45,117 bases of DNA from an uncultured Arenicella sp. (GTDB taxonomy: Bacteria; Pseudomonadota; Gammaproteobacteria; Arenicellales; Arenicellaceae), in assembly GCA_947499305.1 (NCBI GenBank), contig CANMNN010000033.1, positions 1 to 45,117 of the forward strand, in the 5' to 3' direction. Positions 28,346 through 36,848 of the stretch are shown here, piece after piece. The position numbers were made by a program, and so were the translations under genes. The notes under the pieces were generated by a model. It was given only the letters and a program-made list of their open reading frames with translations, was not told the origin of the DNA and searched no databases. Within the stretch, counting starts at the first letter, position 1. Each line of letters starts with the position of its first letter.

Positions 28346-29887
28346 GTGTCCTCTAATTCAAGCCCTGTTTCTAGCCTAAGCAACGCCCAAGCTGGCGTCT
28401 TGTTGTTCTCTATTCTGATTGTTGCTCTTTGTGGCATCGTGTATGAGCTGATCATCGGTACCGTCTCGAGTTACCTGCTGGGTAATAGCGTTTATCAATT
28501 TTCGCTTACGATCGGATTTTTTATGTTTGCCATGGGCGTCGGATCATGGATTTCCAAGTTTTTCGATAAAGAATACATTCGCAATTTTGTAACAATTGAA
28601 GTGGCGATAGCATTAGTCGGTGGTATCAGTAGCACGCTACTGTTTATGGCATTTCCTTTTGCACGGCCGCTTTATGAGCTGACCATGTACACCCTAATCT
28701 TGATTATTGGTGCCTTGGTCGGGATGGAAATTCCAATACTCACCGCCTTGCTTTCGCAAAAAGATGAAGTGCGAGACTCAATTGCCAACGTGATGTCACT
28801 TGATTACTTAGGCGCTCTGATTGGTTCTGTGGCGTTCCCATTGCTGTTACTACCAAGTCTTGGTTTGGTGCAATCCTCGTTTGCGATTGGCTTGATTAAT
28901 ATATTAATCGCAACCGTAAACGTGTTTATTTTCAGAAAGCATTTAAAGAATTTTAAGCACCTTCTATTTGCCTGCGTCGCAATCTTGGTGATGCTATTTG
29001 TCTTTATTGTTTACGGCACGCACATTACTCGTTTTGCCGAGAAGCAACTTTACTTTGATCAAATAGTTTACTCAGAGCAAACTAAATATCAAAAGCTCGT
29101 CGTAACGCGTTCAACCGCGACACGTGACCAACGTTTGTACATCGATGGGCATATACAGTTTTCTTCGAGAGACGAATATCGTTATCACGAATACCTTGTC
29201 CATCCCGTATTGTCTGTGCCGGGGGATATTAAGAATGTCTTGATTCTAGGCGGCGGCGACGGCTTGGCAGTTCGAGAGGTGTTAAAACACGATAGTGTAG
29301 AGCAAATTCATTTAGTTGATATCGACCCGGAAATGCTGCGCATTGGCAGCGAGTTGCCAATGCTTAAGCGGCTGAATAAAAACAGCATGGCGTCAGATAG
29401 GCTCACAACCTTTGCCGAGGATGCCTTTAGTTTTATCAACAAGCCCGGTGTAATGTACGACCGTGTGATTATTGATATGCCTGATCCTCACAATGAAGCT
29501 ATTAATAAGCTTTATTCACGAGAGTTCTACACCATGATCTCCCGTCGAATGGTTTCCGACGGTGTGCTGGTAACTCAAAGTTCATCGCCATTTTTCACTC
29601 GTAACGTTTATTGGGCGATTGAAAGCACCCTAAATTCGGTGTTTGAGAATACATCGAGTTACCACACCGCTTTGCCGTCGTTTGGTATTTGGGGTTTTCA
29701 CATGGCGCGCAATGGTCAGGGCTTTCCGCAACAATGGAAATTCAACATCGAAACTCAATCGATTACGGCAGAGTCAATGCAAGCCTCAACTACCTTTGCC
29801 AAAGATATTGCCAAGTTAGACGCGCCAGTCAATTCGATTATGGAGCCGAGTTTGTACCAGCTCTATATTGATGATTTAAAAAAATAG
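28346..29887 (+). CDS. Membrane-embedded spermidine synthase-like aminopropyltransferase
   Basis: 513-residue protein. About seven membrane helices (roughly residues 15-225) are fused to a soluble spermidine-synthase-like domain (about 240-510). The soluble part shows the SAM-type binding loop LILGGGDGLAVREVL near 300, LVDIDPEML with the acidic ligand contact, and a catalytic-region DMPDPHN stretch. That matches integral-membrane SpeE-like enzymes with an N-terminal exporter-like domain. The start is GTG at 28346, the only start upstream of the first helix. It is terminated off from the preceding lipoprotein gene. Polyamine product and direction of transport are unknown. Confidence 0.82.
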   Translation: MSSNSSPVSSLSNAQAGVLLFSILIVALCGIVYELIIGTVSSYLLGNSVYQFSLTIGFFMFAMGVGSWISKFFDKEYIRNFVTIEVAIALVGGISSTLLFMAFPFARPLYELTMYTLILIIGALVGMEIPILTALLSQKDEVRDSIANVMSLDYLGALIGSVAFPLLLLPSLGLVQSSFAIGLINILIATVNVFIFRKHLKNFKHLLFACVAILVMLFVFIVYGTHITRFAEKQLYFDQIVYSEQTKYQKLVVTRSTATRDQRLYIDGHIQFSSRDEYRYHEYLVHPVLSVPGDIKNVLILGGGDGLAVREVLKHDSVEQIHLVDIDPEMLRIGSELPMLKRLNKNSMASDRLTTFAEDAFSFINKPGVMYDRVIIDMPDPHNEAINKLYSREFYTMISRRMVSDGVLVTQSSSPFFTRNVYWAIESTLNSVFENTSSYHTALPSFGIWGFHMARNGQGFPQQWKFNIETQSITAESMQASTTFAKDIAKLDAPVNSIMEPSLYQLYIDDLKK

Positions 29888-30063
29888 ACTAAATACTGCG
29901 CTTTTTCACTTTTTTATAAAGACAGATCTGGCTGAAATCGTCTATGCTTTAATCACTTTAAAGCTATCGTTTTCGAAACTTTGCTTGCAAGTGTGTTGCT
30001 CATTAGTGTGATGAGCAATTTAATAAGGAATATTATTAGATACTGATCCTTGGGGGGAACTGT

Positions 30064-30186
30064 ATGAATTACCTATCTATTTTATGGGATATTGCTGTCT
30101 GGGCGTTGTCCAAAGCACCGACCCATGTCTGTTTTCAATTTGACTTTAATACTTCGAACTCCGCATCTACCGTTTTTGGTTATTGA
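30064..30186 (+). CDS. Possible 40-residue small protein
   Basis: An ATG at 30064 follows a G-rich Shine-Dalgarno (GGGGGG at 30052-30057) at workable spacing and opens a 40-codon frame. The product begins MNYLSILWDIAVWALSKAP, a short amphipathic or membrane-like helix, followed by a polar tail. It could be a real small protein, an upstream leader frame for the BLUF gene, or chance. There is no second line of evidence. Confidence 0.25.
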   Translation: MNYLSILWDIAVWALSKAPTHVCFQFDFNTSNSASTVFGY

Positions 30187-30196
30187 TTAATCAATA
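30179..30196. promoter_or_regulatory. 18-bp perfect palindrome upstream of BLUF gene
   Basis: TTATTGATTAATCAATAA reads the same on both strands and sits 98 bases ahead of the BLUF start codon, overlapping the stop of the possible small frame. It may be a site for a dimeric repressor, but AT-rich palindromes of this size can also arise by chance. Confidence 0.4.
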
Positions 30197-30293
30197 ACTC
30201 GTATTTTTGCGTTAGTTTTTAATGACCTTTTAAGGTTCTCGGGTGCAAACGCGCTTGCGTACTTTTTATGTGTCGTAGATTGTTTGAGGTTTT

Positions 30294-31052
30294 ATGAGTT
30301 TAAAGTTAGTTATGTACTCAAGCGTCGCGAGGCCGACGTCAGGCAGTACGCAAGTGTCCAATGGTTTGTCGTCTATTGTTAGGCAATGTAAACGTAGCAA
30401 TCCCGCAAATGAAATTTCAGGAGCACTTTATTTTCGCCAGGGTAGGTATCTGCAAATCCTGGAAGGTGAGTCGACTAAAATCGATCATTTGATGAGTAGT
30501 ATTTTAAAGGATGATCGACATACCGACTGCCTTATTCAGTTGCACACCGAAATTTCACAACGCACATTCGATAGATGGCACCCGTTACTCAGTATTTCGG
30601 TTGCGCATGACCCCTATCTGCGAAATTTTTTGAAACGTTATGCGCCAGAATTAAAGGCCATGAGCCCTGAACGCAGAATTGCCTTTAATCATTTCTTTAG
30701 GAAGGCACGGAGGAACAGGAAGGCTAAGGTTATTCAAGAAGGCCGCGAGAGCTCACTAAATGTATTTGGCGATCACGTTATTAGCCTGGATCGAAAGCCT
30801 GATTTCTCGAAATTAAAGCTCACACCTTTAATGCTTAATGTTTGCCGCTTACTCGAAAGGCAGGCCCGAACACTTGAACAGCTGGTGACTGAATATGGCC
30901 CCAGTAAGCGTGATGAAATTGTGGGCTTATTGCGCGGTTTGAATCAAAAGGGTTTATTGCGCTATGGTGAAGATGAGATGGCTTCGATGAGTACTAAAAG
31001 TCGGGTGGATATGAGACCTCATTCTAAAATAAGGCCTTCAAGCGCTTTGTAA
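30294..31052 (+). CDS. BLUF-domain blue-light sensor with C-terminal helical region
   Basis: 252-residue flavin-binding photoreceptor. The BLUF domain (about 1-100) aligns well with short BLUF proteins such as Slr1694. The flavin-contacting Tyr8, Asn36 (in SNPANEISG) and Gln54 (in YLQILEG) are all present, so blue-light photochemistry is expected. The Trp is retained (W95), but the semi-conserved Met two residues later is Pro97. Residues about 100-150 are basic, and 165-235 (LTPLMLNVCRLLERQARTLEQLVTEYG through GLLRYGEDE) look like a winged-helix fold. The output may therefore be DNA or protein binding rather than cyclic-nucleotide turnover; that is inference. It is monocistronic. Confidence 0.85.
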   Translation: MSLKLVMYSSVARPTSGSTQVSNGLSSIVRQCKRSNPANEISGALYFRQGRYLQILEGESTKIDHLMSSILKDDRHTDCLIQLHTEISQRTFDRWHPLLSISVAHDPYLRNFLKRYAPELKAMSPERRIAFNHFFRKARRNRKAKVIQEGRESSLNVFGDHVISLDRKPDFSKLKLTPLMLNVCRLLERQARTLEQLVTEYGPSKRDEIVGLLRGLNQKGLLRYGEDEMASMSTKSRVDMRPHSKIRPSSAL

Positions 31053-31068
31053 TTTCTCGAAACCGACC

Positions 31069-31617
31069 TTATGGCAATAGGTCAGCAATATAGGGCTTGC
31101 CTTTCCTTAACTCCTCTAAAGATAAACCTTTAAGTTCATGTGGGAATACAAGCCACTCGTCTGTTTTATTTATATAGTAGTCGGGCTGTCGCTTAGTGAC
31201 ATTGCGACTCGGCTTATACCATGGACAAGCAATTTTTATATTTGATGGCATGTTACGCCGGGTCTTTTTTTCAAGGCTTTCGAAGATTGCATCAATGCTT
31301 CGACCTGAGTCAAAGACATCGTCTACAAGCAATACATTGTCGTCGGCGTTTATGTTGTCAATGATGTAATCAAGGCCATGAACCCTCACCACTTTTTCTT
31401 GTTGACCAATTCCTGTGTACGAGGAGGTACGGATCGCGATGTGGTCCGTCTCGACACCAACAAAATCTAGGTATTCCTGAATCGCGATTCCTACAGGTGC
31501 GCCGCCGCGCCATACGCCGATGATAAAATCCGGGTCAAAATCGCTGTCGTGAACTAACTTAGCGAGCTTAAACGAATCGCGAAGTAGCTCTTCGGCGGTG
31601 ATAAATGTTTTTTGCAT
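31069..31617 (-). CDS. Purine phosphoribosyltransferase (hypoxanthine/xanthine type)
   Basis: 182-residue type I PRTase, converting a purine base and PRPP to the nucleotide. The PRPP-binding motif is LLVDDVFDSGRSIDAIFE (near residues 95-112), with an N-terminal IIGVWRGGAPVG loop carrying the conserved basic residue, and a flexible SSYTGIG loop. The C-terminal hood (ACPWYKPSRNVTKRQPDYYINKTDEWLVFPHE) has the aromatic/Asp pattern typical of xanthine/hypoxanthine enzymes. It lies downstream of the NCS2 permease gene on the same strand with 33 bases between. It probably traps imported bases as nucleotides. Confidence 0.83.
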   Translation of the reverse strand: MQKTFITAEELLRDSFKLAKLVHDSDFDPDFIIGVWRGGAPVGIAIQEYLDFVGVETDHIAIRTSSYTGIGQQEKVVRVHGLDYIIDNINADDNVLLVDDVFDSGRSIDAIFESLEKKTRRNMPSNIKIACPWYKPSRNVTKRQPDYYINKTDEWLVFPHELKGLSLEELRKGKPYIADLLP

Positions 31618-31650
31618 ATTGACTATTAAATATTCGGTAAATATTTGGCG

Positions 31651-32946
31651 TTATAGCACGCTGAATTTTAGCGCGAAAATAATCGCGATCACATAAACCG
31701 CCACAGGGCATTCTTTTGCCTTACCTGCAAAGAGTTTGATTAGCGCGTAGCTGATAAACCCAATGCCAATACCATCAGCAATTGAGTAGCTTAGTGGCAT
31801 GCTCAAGGCGCCAACAACCGCGGGCGCGGATTCGGTAACATCCTCCCAGTCTAAGTCAGCGAAGGAGCGAATCATTAAGCAGGCCACAAACAAGAGTGCC
31901 GCCGCCGTCGCGAAGGCAGGTATGCTTTGCGCCAGCGGCGATATAAAAAGACAGAGTAAAAATAATAGGCCCGTGACTACCGCGCTCAAACCCGTGCGTC
32001 CTCCGGCTTCGACGCCGGCTGCGCTTTCAACATAGCTTGTTGTTGAGGAGGTGCCTAACAAAGCTCCAGCCGCTGTAGCACCAGAGTCTGCAAGCAAAGC
32101 CTTCTTTAGTCGCGGCAGTTTGCCGTCTCTATCTAGCATATCTGCACGTGTGGCAACACCAACCAGAGTGCCAGCCGTGTCGAATACGTCGATCAAAAGT
32201 AAGGTTAAAATGACGGTCAGCATCGAGATATTCAGTGCGCCAGCGATGTCCAGTTCAAGCAATGCGCTTGCTGATGGTGGTCCGGAGATCAGGCCTTTGA
32301 ATTCTGTAATACCGCTGAGCCATGCGATTGAAGTGACTGCAAGAATGCCAATGACAACCGCGCCGGTAATCTTTCTCGCGGTTAGGGCAACGATAATTAC
32401 AAAACCTAGCATCATTAAAATCGGGCCGGGCGTGGCGATGTTACCTAAGCTAACGAGTGTCGCTGGGTTGTCGACCACCAGGCCGCCACCTGTTAGCGCG
32501 ATAATGGCTAAGAACAGGCCTATGCCAGCTGCCATGCCTAACTTGAGCGACTTAGGAATCGAGTTGATTAACCATTCTCGTATGGGCAACACACTAATAA
32601 TGATAAACAACACTCCAGAGATAAACACCGCGCCTAAGGCTATTTGCCAGCTAGCGTTCATGCCGATGCAAATACCAAACGCGAAGAACGCGTTTTGCCC
32701 CATGCCTGGTGCCAATGCAATAGGGTAGTTGGCATACATGCCCATAATAATGCTACCTAAGGCGGCAGCGATGCAGGTTGCCACGAACACAGCGCCGAAA
32801 TCCATACCTGCTTGTGATAATATCGAAGGGTTAACCACCGTAATATAAGCCATCGCTAAAAATGTGGTGAGCCCGGCAATCAGCTCCGTTCGAATCGAGC
32901 TATTGTTCTGCTCTAGTTTGAAGAAACTACTCAGCCAATTGTTCAT
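31651..32946 (-). CDS. NCS2 purine permease (AzgA/PbuG-type)
   Basis: 431-residue secondary transporter with about 12-14 membrane helices. AzgA-type signatures include the N-terminal TELIAGLTTFLAMAYITVVNP, the YANYPIALAPGMGQNAFFA helix and VDVFDTAGTLVGVATRADM/LDRDGKLPRLKKALLADS. Substrates in the family are hypoxanthine, guanine and adenine, by proton symport. The neighbouring phosphoribosyltransferase, deoxyribosyltransferase and adenine deaminase all act on purine bases, supporting hypoxanthine/adenine import. The start follows a clear membrane-protein N terminus. It is transcribed with the PRTase gene. Confidence 0.9.
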   Translation of the reverse strand: MNNWLSSFFKLEQNNSSIRTELIAGLTTFLAMAYITVVNPSILSQAGMDFGAVFVATCIAAALGSIIMGMYANYPIALAPGMGQNAFFAFGICIGMNASWQIALGAVFISGVLFIIISVLPIREWLINSIPKSLKLGMAAGIGLFLAIIALTGGGLVVDNPATLVSLGNIATPGPILMMLGFVIIVALTARKITGAVVIGILAVTSIAWLSGITEFKGLISGPPSASALLELDIAGALNISMLTVILTLLLIDVFDTAGTLVGVATRADMLDRDGKLPRLKKALLADSGATAAGALLGTSSTTSYVESAAGVEAGGRTGLSAVVTGLLFLLCLFISPLAQSIPAFATAAALLFVACLMIRSFADLDWEDVTESAPAVVGALSMPLSYSIADGIGIGFISYALIKLFAGKAKECPVAVYVIAIIFALKFSVL

Positions 32947-33039
32947 GCCATGCCTATTTTTAATGATGGGGTGATGTGATTAAGAAATACAGTGAACCGA
33001 ACAAAGCAGTGCTATGCAAGTGGTTCTATGTAAACGGCT

Positions 33040-33738
33040 CTATTTCGCGCTATTAATTGAGTTAGCGATTTTAAGAATCGCCGTTTCAAAACTGTCGCTA
33101 ATTTTTCCTTCGCCAGTTTCTAAAGAGCCGATCATCATTAAGTTGTCAGCCATCTGAAAATTCTCAATACTTTGCCCATGCACGTCATGCCCCGGTTTAT
33201 CTTTTGACACTGGGTAATGGCGTGCCACACGCTCTGAGTAGATGCCTGGTTTTTCAGCTGTTCCGTAAAAAGGCTTGGCATCGTAGTAGGCGAACACTGG
33301 CTTGTCGAGACCAGCCATGTAGCCCATTTCAAAAGCCGTACCAACGTCCATACTCGGCCCGCGAAAACGAACCATGTTGGCGGTGATAAAATCAGCCTTT
33401 TTCATTAAATCGATATTCGCGTGATAAATCTTCATGCCGGTTGCAAAGTCGGGAGCAAAGTTCTCGATCTCGTTATCCATCGGATACAAGCCAACTAATC
33501 TAAATGGCCATTCATTCTCTTGATTTAAGCGTTCAATGGTTGCTTTCTTGTTAACACCAGCGGCGATTGGGTCTGGCAAAAACACCTCAGGGCCAGCAAG
33601 GTAGATATAGTATGTCGATTGGTGAATGGGGGTGGTGTTTACACCAGGCTTACCAGTCGCGCAGCTTTGCAAAAGACAAGCAATTAAAACGATAGAAAAG
33701 ATGGTTCGCATAAGGCGTACGTGTTTATTTAAGCTCAC
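33040..33738 (-). CDS. Nucleoside 2-deoxyribosyltransferase, predicted lipoprotein
   Basis: 232-residue enzyme of the NDT family, exchanging bases between 2'-deoxynucleosides or hydrolysing them. The domain starts with IYLAGPEVFLPDP, and the conserved GPSMDVGTAFEMGYMAG holds Asp131 and the nucleophile Glu137. The N terminus has a hydrophobic signal and a lipobox-like LQSC (Cys26), followed by ATGKPG. This predicts export and lipidation, unusual for a family normally found in the cytosol. The start is GTG at 33738, with GGAG 8 bases upstream; an internal Met10 is possible but has no ribosome binding site. It sits between the permease and the divergent adenine deaminase, so extracellular deoxynucleosides could be converted to free bases for uptake. 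Confidence 0.82.
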   Translation of the reverse strand: MSLNKHVRLMRTIFSIVLIACLLQSCATGKPGVNTTPIHQSTYYIYLAGPEVFLPDPIAAGVNKKATIERLNQENEWPFRLVGLYPMDNEIENFAPDFATGMKIYHANIDLMKKADFITANMVRFRGPSMDVGTAFEMGYMAGLDKPVFAYYDAKPFYGTAEKPGIYSERVARHYPVSKDKPGHDVHGQSIENFQMADNLMMIGSLETGEGKISDSFETAILKIANSINSAK

Positions 33739-33811
33739 TCGTGATTCTCCAGTGTGTGTGGGCGTTAGCGTGTCTATAATAACGTTAACTAAGCTAGATT
33801 AGTATTTGACT

Positions 33812-34840
33812 ATGCAAATTGAATCACAAAATAATTTCTCAGAATGGCTCTGCGGCTTACCGAAAGCCGAATTGCACTTGCACATAGATGGCAGCTTGCA
33901 AGCCCATCGTTTGTTGTCGTTAGCGAAAAAGAACGGTATCGCTTTACCGTACTCGACTCAGCAGCAGGTTGAATCGGCCTATCACTTTGAAAATCTTCAA
34001 AGCTTCTTAGATTTGTACTATCTGGGTGCTTCGGTGTTAATTGATGAAAGTGATTTTTATCATTTAATGATGGACTACCTTCTCAAATGCAAAGAGCAAA
34101 ATATCGTACATACTGAAATTATGGTAGAGCCGCAAACTTACGCTCCAAACGGCGTATCGTTTGCGACCATGATGCGAGGGTTTAGTAAGGCAATCGAACA
34201 GGCTCAGCAAGAATGGGGGCAGTCTGTCGCGTTGATACTCAGCTTTCTGCGACATTTAGACGAAGACCAATGTTTAGAAACTCTTGAGGAGGCCAGAGCG
34301 TTTAGAGAGTCTTTTGTAGCTATTGGTTTAGCCAGCGCAGAGCAAGATAACCCTCCTATTAAGTTTGAAAGGCTTTATCGAGAAGCTCATAAGCAAGGAT
34401 ATAGAGCTACCGCCCACGCCGGGGAAGAGGGGCCAGCCAGCTTTATTTGGGATTGTTTGAAAATATTGAATGTCGAGCGCATCGACCATGGGGTGCGCTG
34501 CGCAGAAGATCCTAGTTTGGTAGATTACTTGGTAGCGCAACAAGTCGCATTAACCGTTTGCCCTCTGTCGAATACCAAACTCTGCGTTTTTGATGAAATG
34601 GATCAGCACAATGTTCTTGATTTGCTAAATAAAGGACTATTGGTCACCATCAATTCAGACGACCCAGCTTATTTTGATGGTTATTTAAACGAGAATTTTC
34701 TGGCATTGCGCAAGCATCTATCTTTGACGAAGGAACAGGCGCTAAGGCTTGTTAAAAATAGCTTTAAAGCAAGCTTTTTGAGCGATGATGCTAAAGCTGG
34801 ATTCTTGCAAGAGTTGTCGCAAACTGCGGATGCACCTTAG
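33812..34840 (+). CDS. Adenine deaminase (adenosine-deaminase superfamily, ADE type)
   Basis: 342-residue amidohydrolase converting adenine to hypoxanthine and ammonia. The motifs are all present: the zinc HxH in ELHLHIDG, the catalytic HAGEEG, ERIDHGVRC, SNTKL and the metal Asp in NSDDPAYFDGYLNENF. The long stretches PKAELHLHIDGSL, NLQSFLDLYYLGA, LILSFLRHL and CPLSNTKLCVFD closely resemble the Pseudomonas-type adenine deaminase rather than true adenosine deaminase. A TTG at 33806 is in frame, but ATG at 33812 is the better start. It is encoded divergently from the deoxyribosyltransferase with 73 bases between. Hypoxanthine made here would feed the PRTase. Confidence 0.83.
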   Translation: MQIESQNNFSEWLCGLPKAELHLHIDGSLQAHRLLSLAKKNGIALPYSTQQQVESAYHFENLQSFLDLYYLGASVLIDESDFYHLMMDYLLKCKEQNIVHTEIMVEPQTYAPNGVSFATMMRGFSKAIEQAQQEWGQSVALILSFLRHLDEDQCLETLEEARAFRESFVAIGLASAEQDNPPIKFERLYREAHKQGYRATAHAGEEGPASFIWDCLKILNVERIDHGVRCAEDPSLVDYLVAQQVALTVCPLSNTKLCVFDEMDQHNVLDLLNKGLLVTINSDDPAYFDGYLNENFLALRKHLSLTKEQALRLVKNSFKASFLSDDAKAGFLQELSQTADAP

Positions 34841-35093
34841 CCATATTTTTGTATGCAAGCGACAAACTAGGACTAAGTTTAAAGCGCTGCTTTATGCTGT
34901 ATTAATGTATCGATAATAGTTTGATTCATTTTGCTAAAAGCGTAGTGTCATTAATTGACTAGGCCTTCAATCAGGAGTACTTTTCGGATTAGTGTATTGG
35001 TGATAATTCGCTTGAAAATTGAAGCTTGCGAACCGTAACACTTTAGACTGAAACTATGGCCGTGCCGCGAAGGTACTAGAGTAGGTGACCACT

Positions 35094-36683
35094 ATGTTTA
35101 CAACTGATCTTGCCCTGCTCAGTTTTTTGGCAATCGCCTTAATTATACTCACTGTTCAGCGTTTATTTTTTACTCGACGTTATTCGAACCTCCTCGGTTT
35201 GGTCGCAGGGATAGCTTTTGCGTGCTCCTATGTAATGTTCGAAAGCTCGATTACGCCTGCATTGAGCCAAGTTAGCTTACTTGATTGGCTCGACCCCGCA
35301 GACTTTCGGAGAGTACTTGGGGTTTTGTTTTGGCTTAGTGTGGCCTACCTTTGTAACGCCCTCATCAAGCATTTTGTGTACCCTCGCAGGCTCACTGTAG
35401 AAGGTGACTCGAAAGTGCCGCTGTTAATTCAGTACTTGGTGACCGTATTGGTCTATTTGGCGGCGGTTATTTGTATTGTTGGTTTGGTCTATGGACAATC
35501 AATTACTGGTTTAATTACTGCATCTGGCGCGGCTTTGTTAGTCATTGCGTATTCTGCGCGCGCGCAAATTGATGAGGTGTTCGCCGGCTTGGCCATTAAT
35601 ATCAATGCGCCTTTTGAAAAGGGAGATTTGATTCAGCTCAATGATGAGTGGGGTTATGTCAAAGAAATAGATTGGAGAAGCATTACCTACCTCGATATGG
35701 ACAATAACCATGTCGTCGTACCAAACACTAAATTAGCGGCTAGCAAAGTTCGGAACTTAGATCGCCCGCGTGCGTTGACTCGGCGAGTGTTACACATTCG
35801 CGTTGAGTACAATGTGCCCCCGCGAGTCGTTACTGAACAGTGTGAGGCTGCAATGGAGGAGTGCCCGCATATCGTGCCGCACCCATGGCAAACCGCCGTT
35901 TACTACGATCAAGATGAAACAGGCATTCGCTATCGCCTATTCTTCTACGTGCGTCATTTTGATGATTGGTGGATTGCCAGCGACGAGCTAATGAATGCAA
36001 TTTGGTATCGCTTTGCCCGTCGAGAAATTCGTTTCGCACAACAACGTAAACTCAACTATTCTAGCCCAGAAGATGCTAAGCGTAGCTTGCCAGATTCGGC
36101 CTATGACGATGCTAATTGGCGATCATTGGTTGACCGGTTTAATCAAGTGCCGATATTCGACGGCATGACTTCAAAAGACATGGAGGAGTTAGCACGCTCT
36201 GCCAAGCTACGAGTTATCGGCCCGCCTGAAAAAATCATTGAAGCCGGGTCCTCGCGATCGTCGATGTTCTTAATTGCGTCGGGATCTGCGGATGTGTTCG
36301 AGGTAGATCAGCATGGGCACGAAACATTAATGGCATCTGTTGGCGAGTCAGAAACACTTGGACTAATGGCATTGCTAACGGGTAGCCCGCAAAAGACAAC
36401 TATTCGAGCGAAAGAAGAGTCTGCCGTATGGGAAATAAGTAGTGATTCTCTGCATGCCGTGTTTGATAAGAAGCCCGAAGTAATGGACTCGATTGCTGCG
36501 AGCGTGGCGCGCTGGCAGGCTGAAGAGGATGATGCAATCAATGCCATCGAAATGAACCGTCAGCAAGAACGTCAATTTATTCAACAACGCACTGATCGCC
36601 TGAGTAATAGAATTGCACGCTTCTTTCAGCGTGAAGTTAAGCAGGACGATAACTCTGGTGGTGAGGAGTATACAAATTACTAG
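35094..36683 (+). CDS. MscS-family mechanosensitive channel with C-terminal cyclic-nucleotide-binding domain
   Basis: About 529-residue protein. Four membrane helices lie in the first 160 residues, the last being the pore-lining-type VYLAAVICIVGLVYGQSITGLITASGAALLVIAYSAR. The MscS beta domain follows (FAGLAININAPFEKGDLIQLNDEWGYVKEIDWRSITYLDMDNNHVVVPN), then an alpha/beta region. A CNBD-like fold follows from about 345 to 465 (FDGMTSKDMEELARSAKLRVIGPPEKIIEAG). GTG at 35085 is in frame, but ATG at 35094 is better spaced from AGGTG (35083-35087). The channel probably opens under hypo-osmotic stress, with ligand control by a cyclic nucleotide; the ligand is not proven. It stands alone. Confidence 0.85.
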   Translation: MFTTDLALLSFLAIALIILTVQRLFFTRRYSNLLGLVAGIAFACSYVMFESSITPALSQVSLLDWLDPADFRRVLGVLFWLSVAYLCNALIKHFVYPRRLTVEGDSKVPLLIQYLVTVLVYLAAVICIVGLVYGQSITGLITASGAALLVIAYSARAQIDEVFAGLAININAPFEKGDLIQLNDEWGYVKEIDWRSITYLDMDNNHVVVPNTKLAASKVRNLDRPRALTRRVLHIRVEYNVPPRVVTEQCEAAMEECPHIVPHPWQTAVYYDQDETGIRYRLFFYVRHFDDWWIASDELMNAIWYRFARREIRFAQQRKLNYSSPEDAKRSLPDSAYDDANWRSLVDRFNQVPIFDGMTSKDMEELARSAKLRVIGPPEKIIEAGSSRSSMFLIASGSADVFEVDQHGHETLMASVGESETLGLMALLTGSPQKTTIRAKEESAVWEISSDSLHAVFDKKPEVMDSIAASVARWQAEEDDAINAIEMNRQQERQFIQQRTDRLSNRIARFFQREVKQDDNSGGEEYTNY

Positions 36684-36795
36684 CTTGCTTTTAGTGAGAA
36701 TGTCTTTAGCTAGAGATTTACAAATTTGAGGAGAGTATGCGAGTTCTGTGGTGATTGTTTTTCCGGCACGGGTCTTTTGTGTAATAATCAGCGTC

Positions 36796-36819
36796 AGCGG
36801 CAGGTATTGCCGCTTTTTT
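36796..36819 (+). terminator. Rho-independent terminator just ahead of the DUF3015 gene
   Basis: AGCGGCA (36796-36802) pairs with TGCCGCT (36808-36814) across a 5-base loop, followed by a T-tract. It could end the MscS transcript, or act as an attenuator in the 5' leader of the DUF3015 gene, which starts 30 bases later. Confidence 0.72.
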
Positions 36820-36848
36820 ATATAACACCAAACCTAAAGGGAACAATA

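Larger units (their letters stand above)
29888..30293. other. Intergenic region upstream of the BLUF gene
   Basis: A 406-base region, AT-rich, presumably holding the BLUF gene promoter. A 40-codon reading frame at 30064-30186 is described separately. TTATTGATTAATCAATAA at 30179-30196 is a perfect 18-bp palindrome about 100 bases upstream of the BLUF start and a candidate operator. No RNA gene or strong terminator is seen. Confidence 0.45.

Noticed and set aside
32051..32728. A 225-codon open frame on the plus strand inside the NCS2 permease gene
   Set aside because: It is exactly antisense to the permease, whose protein is unmistakable. The antisense product is a Pro/Ala/Ser-rich sequence with no motifs, as expected from the complement of a membrane protein gene.
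33806..33811. TTG as start of the adenine deaminase
   Set aside because: An ATG two codons later is available, and there is no ribosome binding site favouring the TTG.
36726..36848. N-terminal extension of the DUF3015 frame
   Set aside because: The 41 extra residues run through a terminator hairpin, have no homology pattern and would bury the signal peptide; ATG 36849 has its own ribosome binding site.
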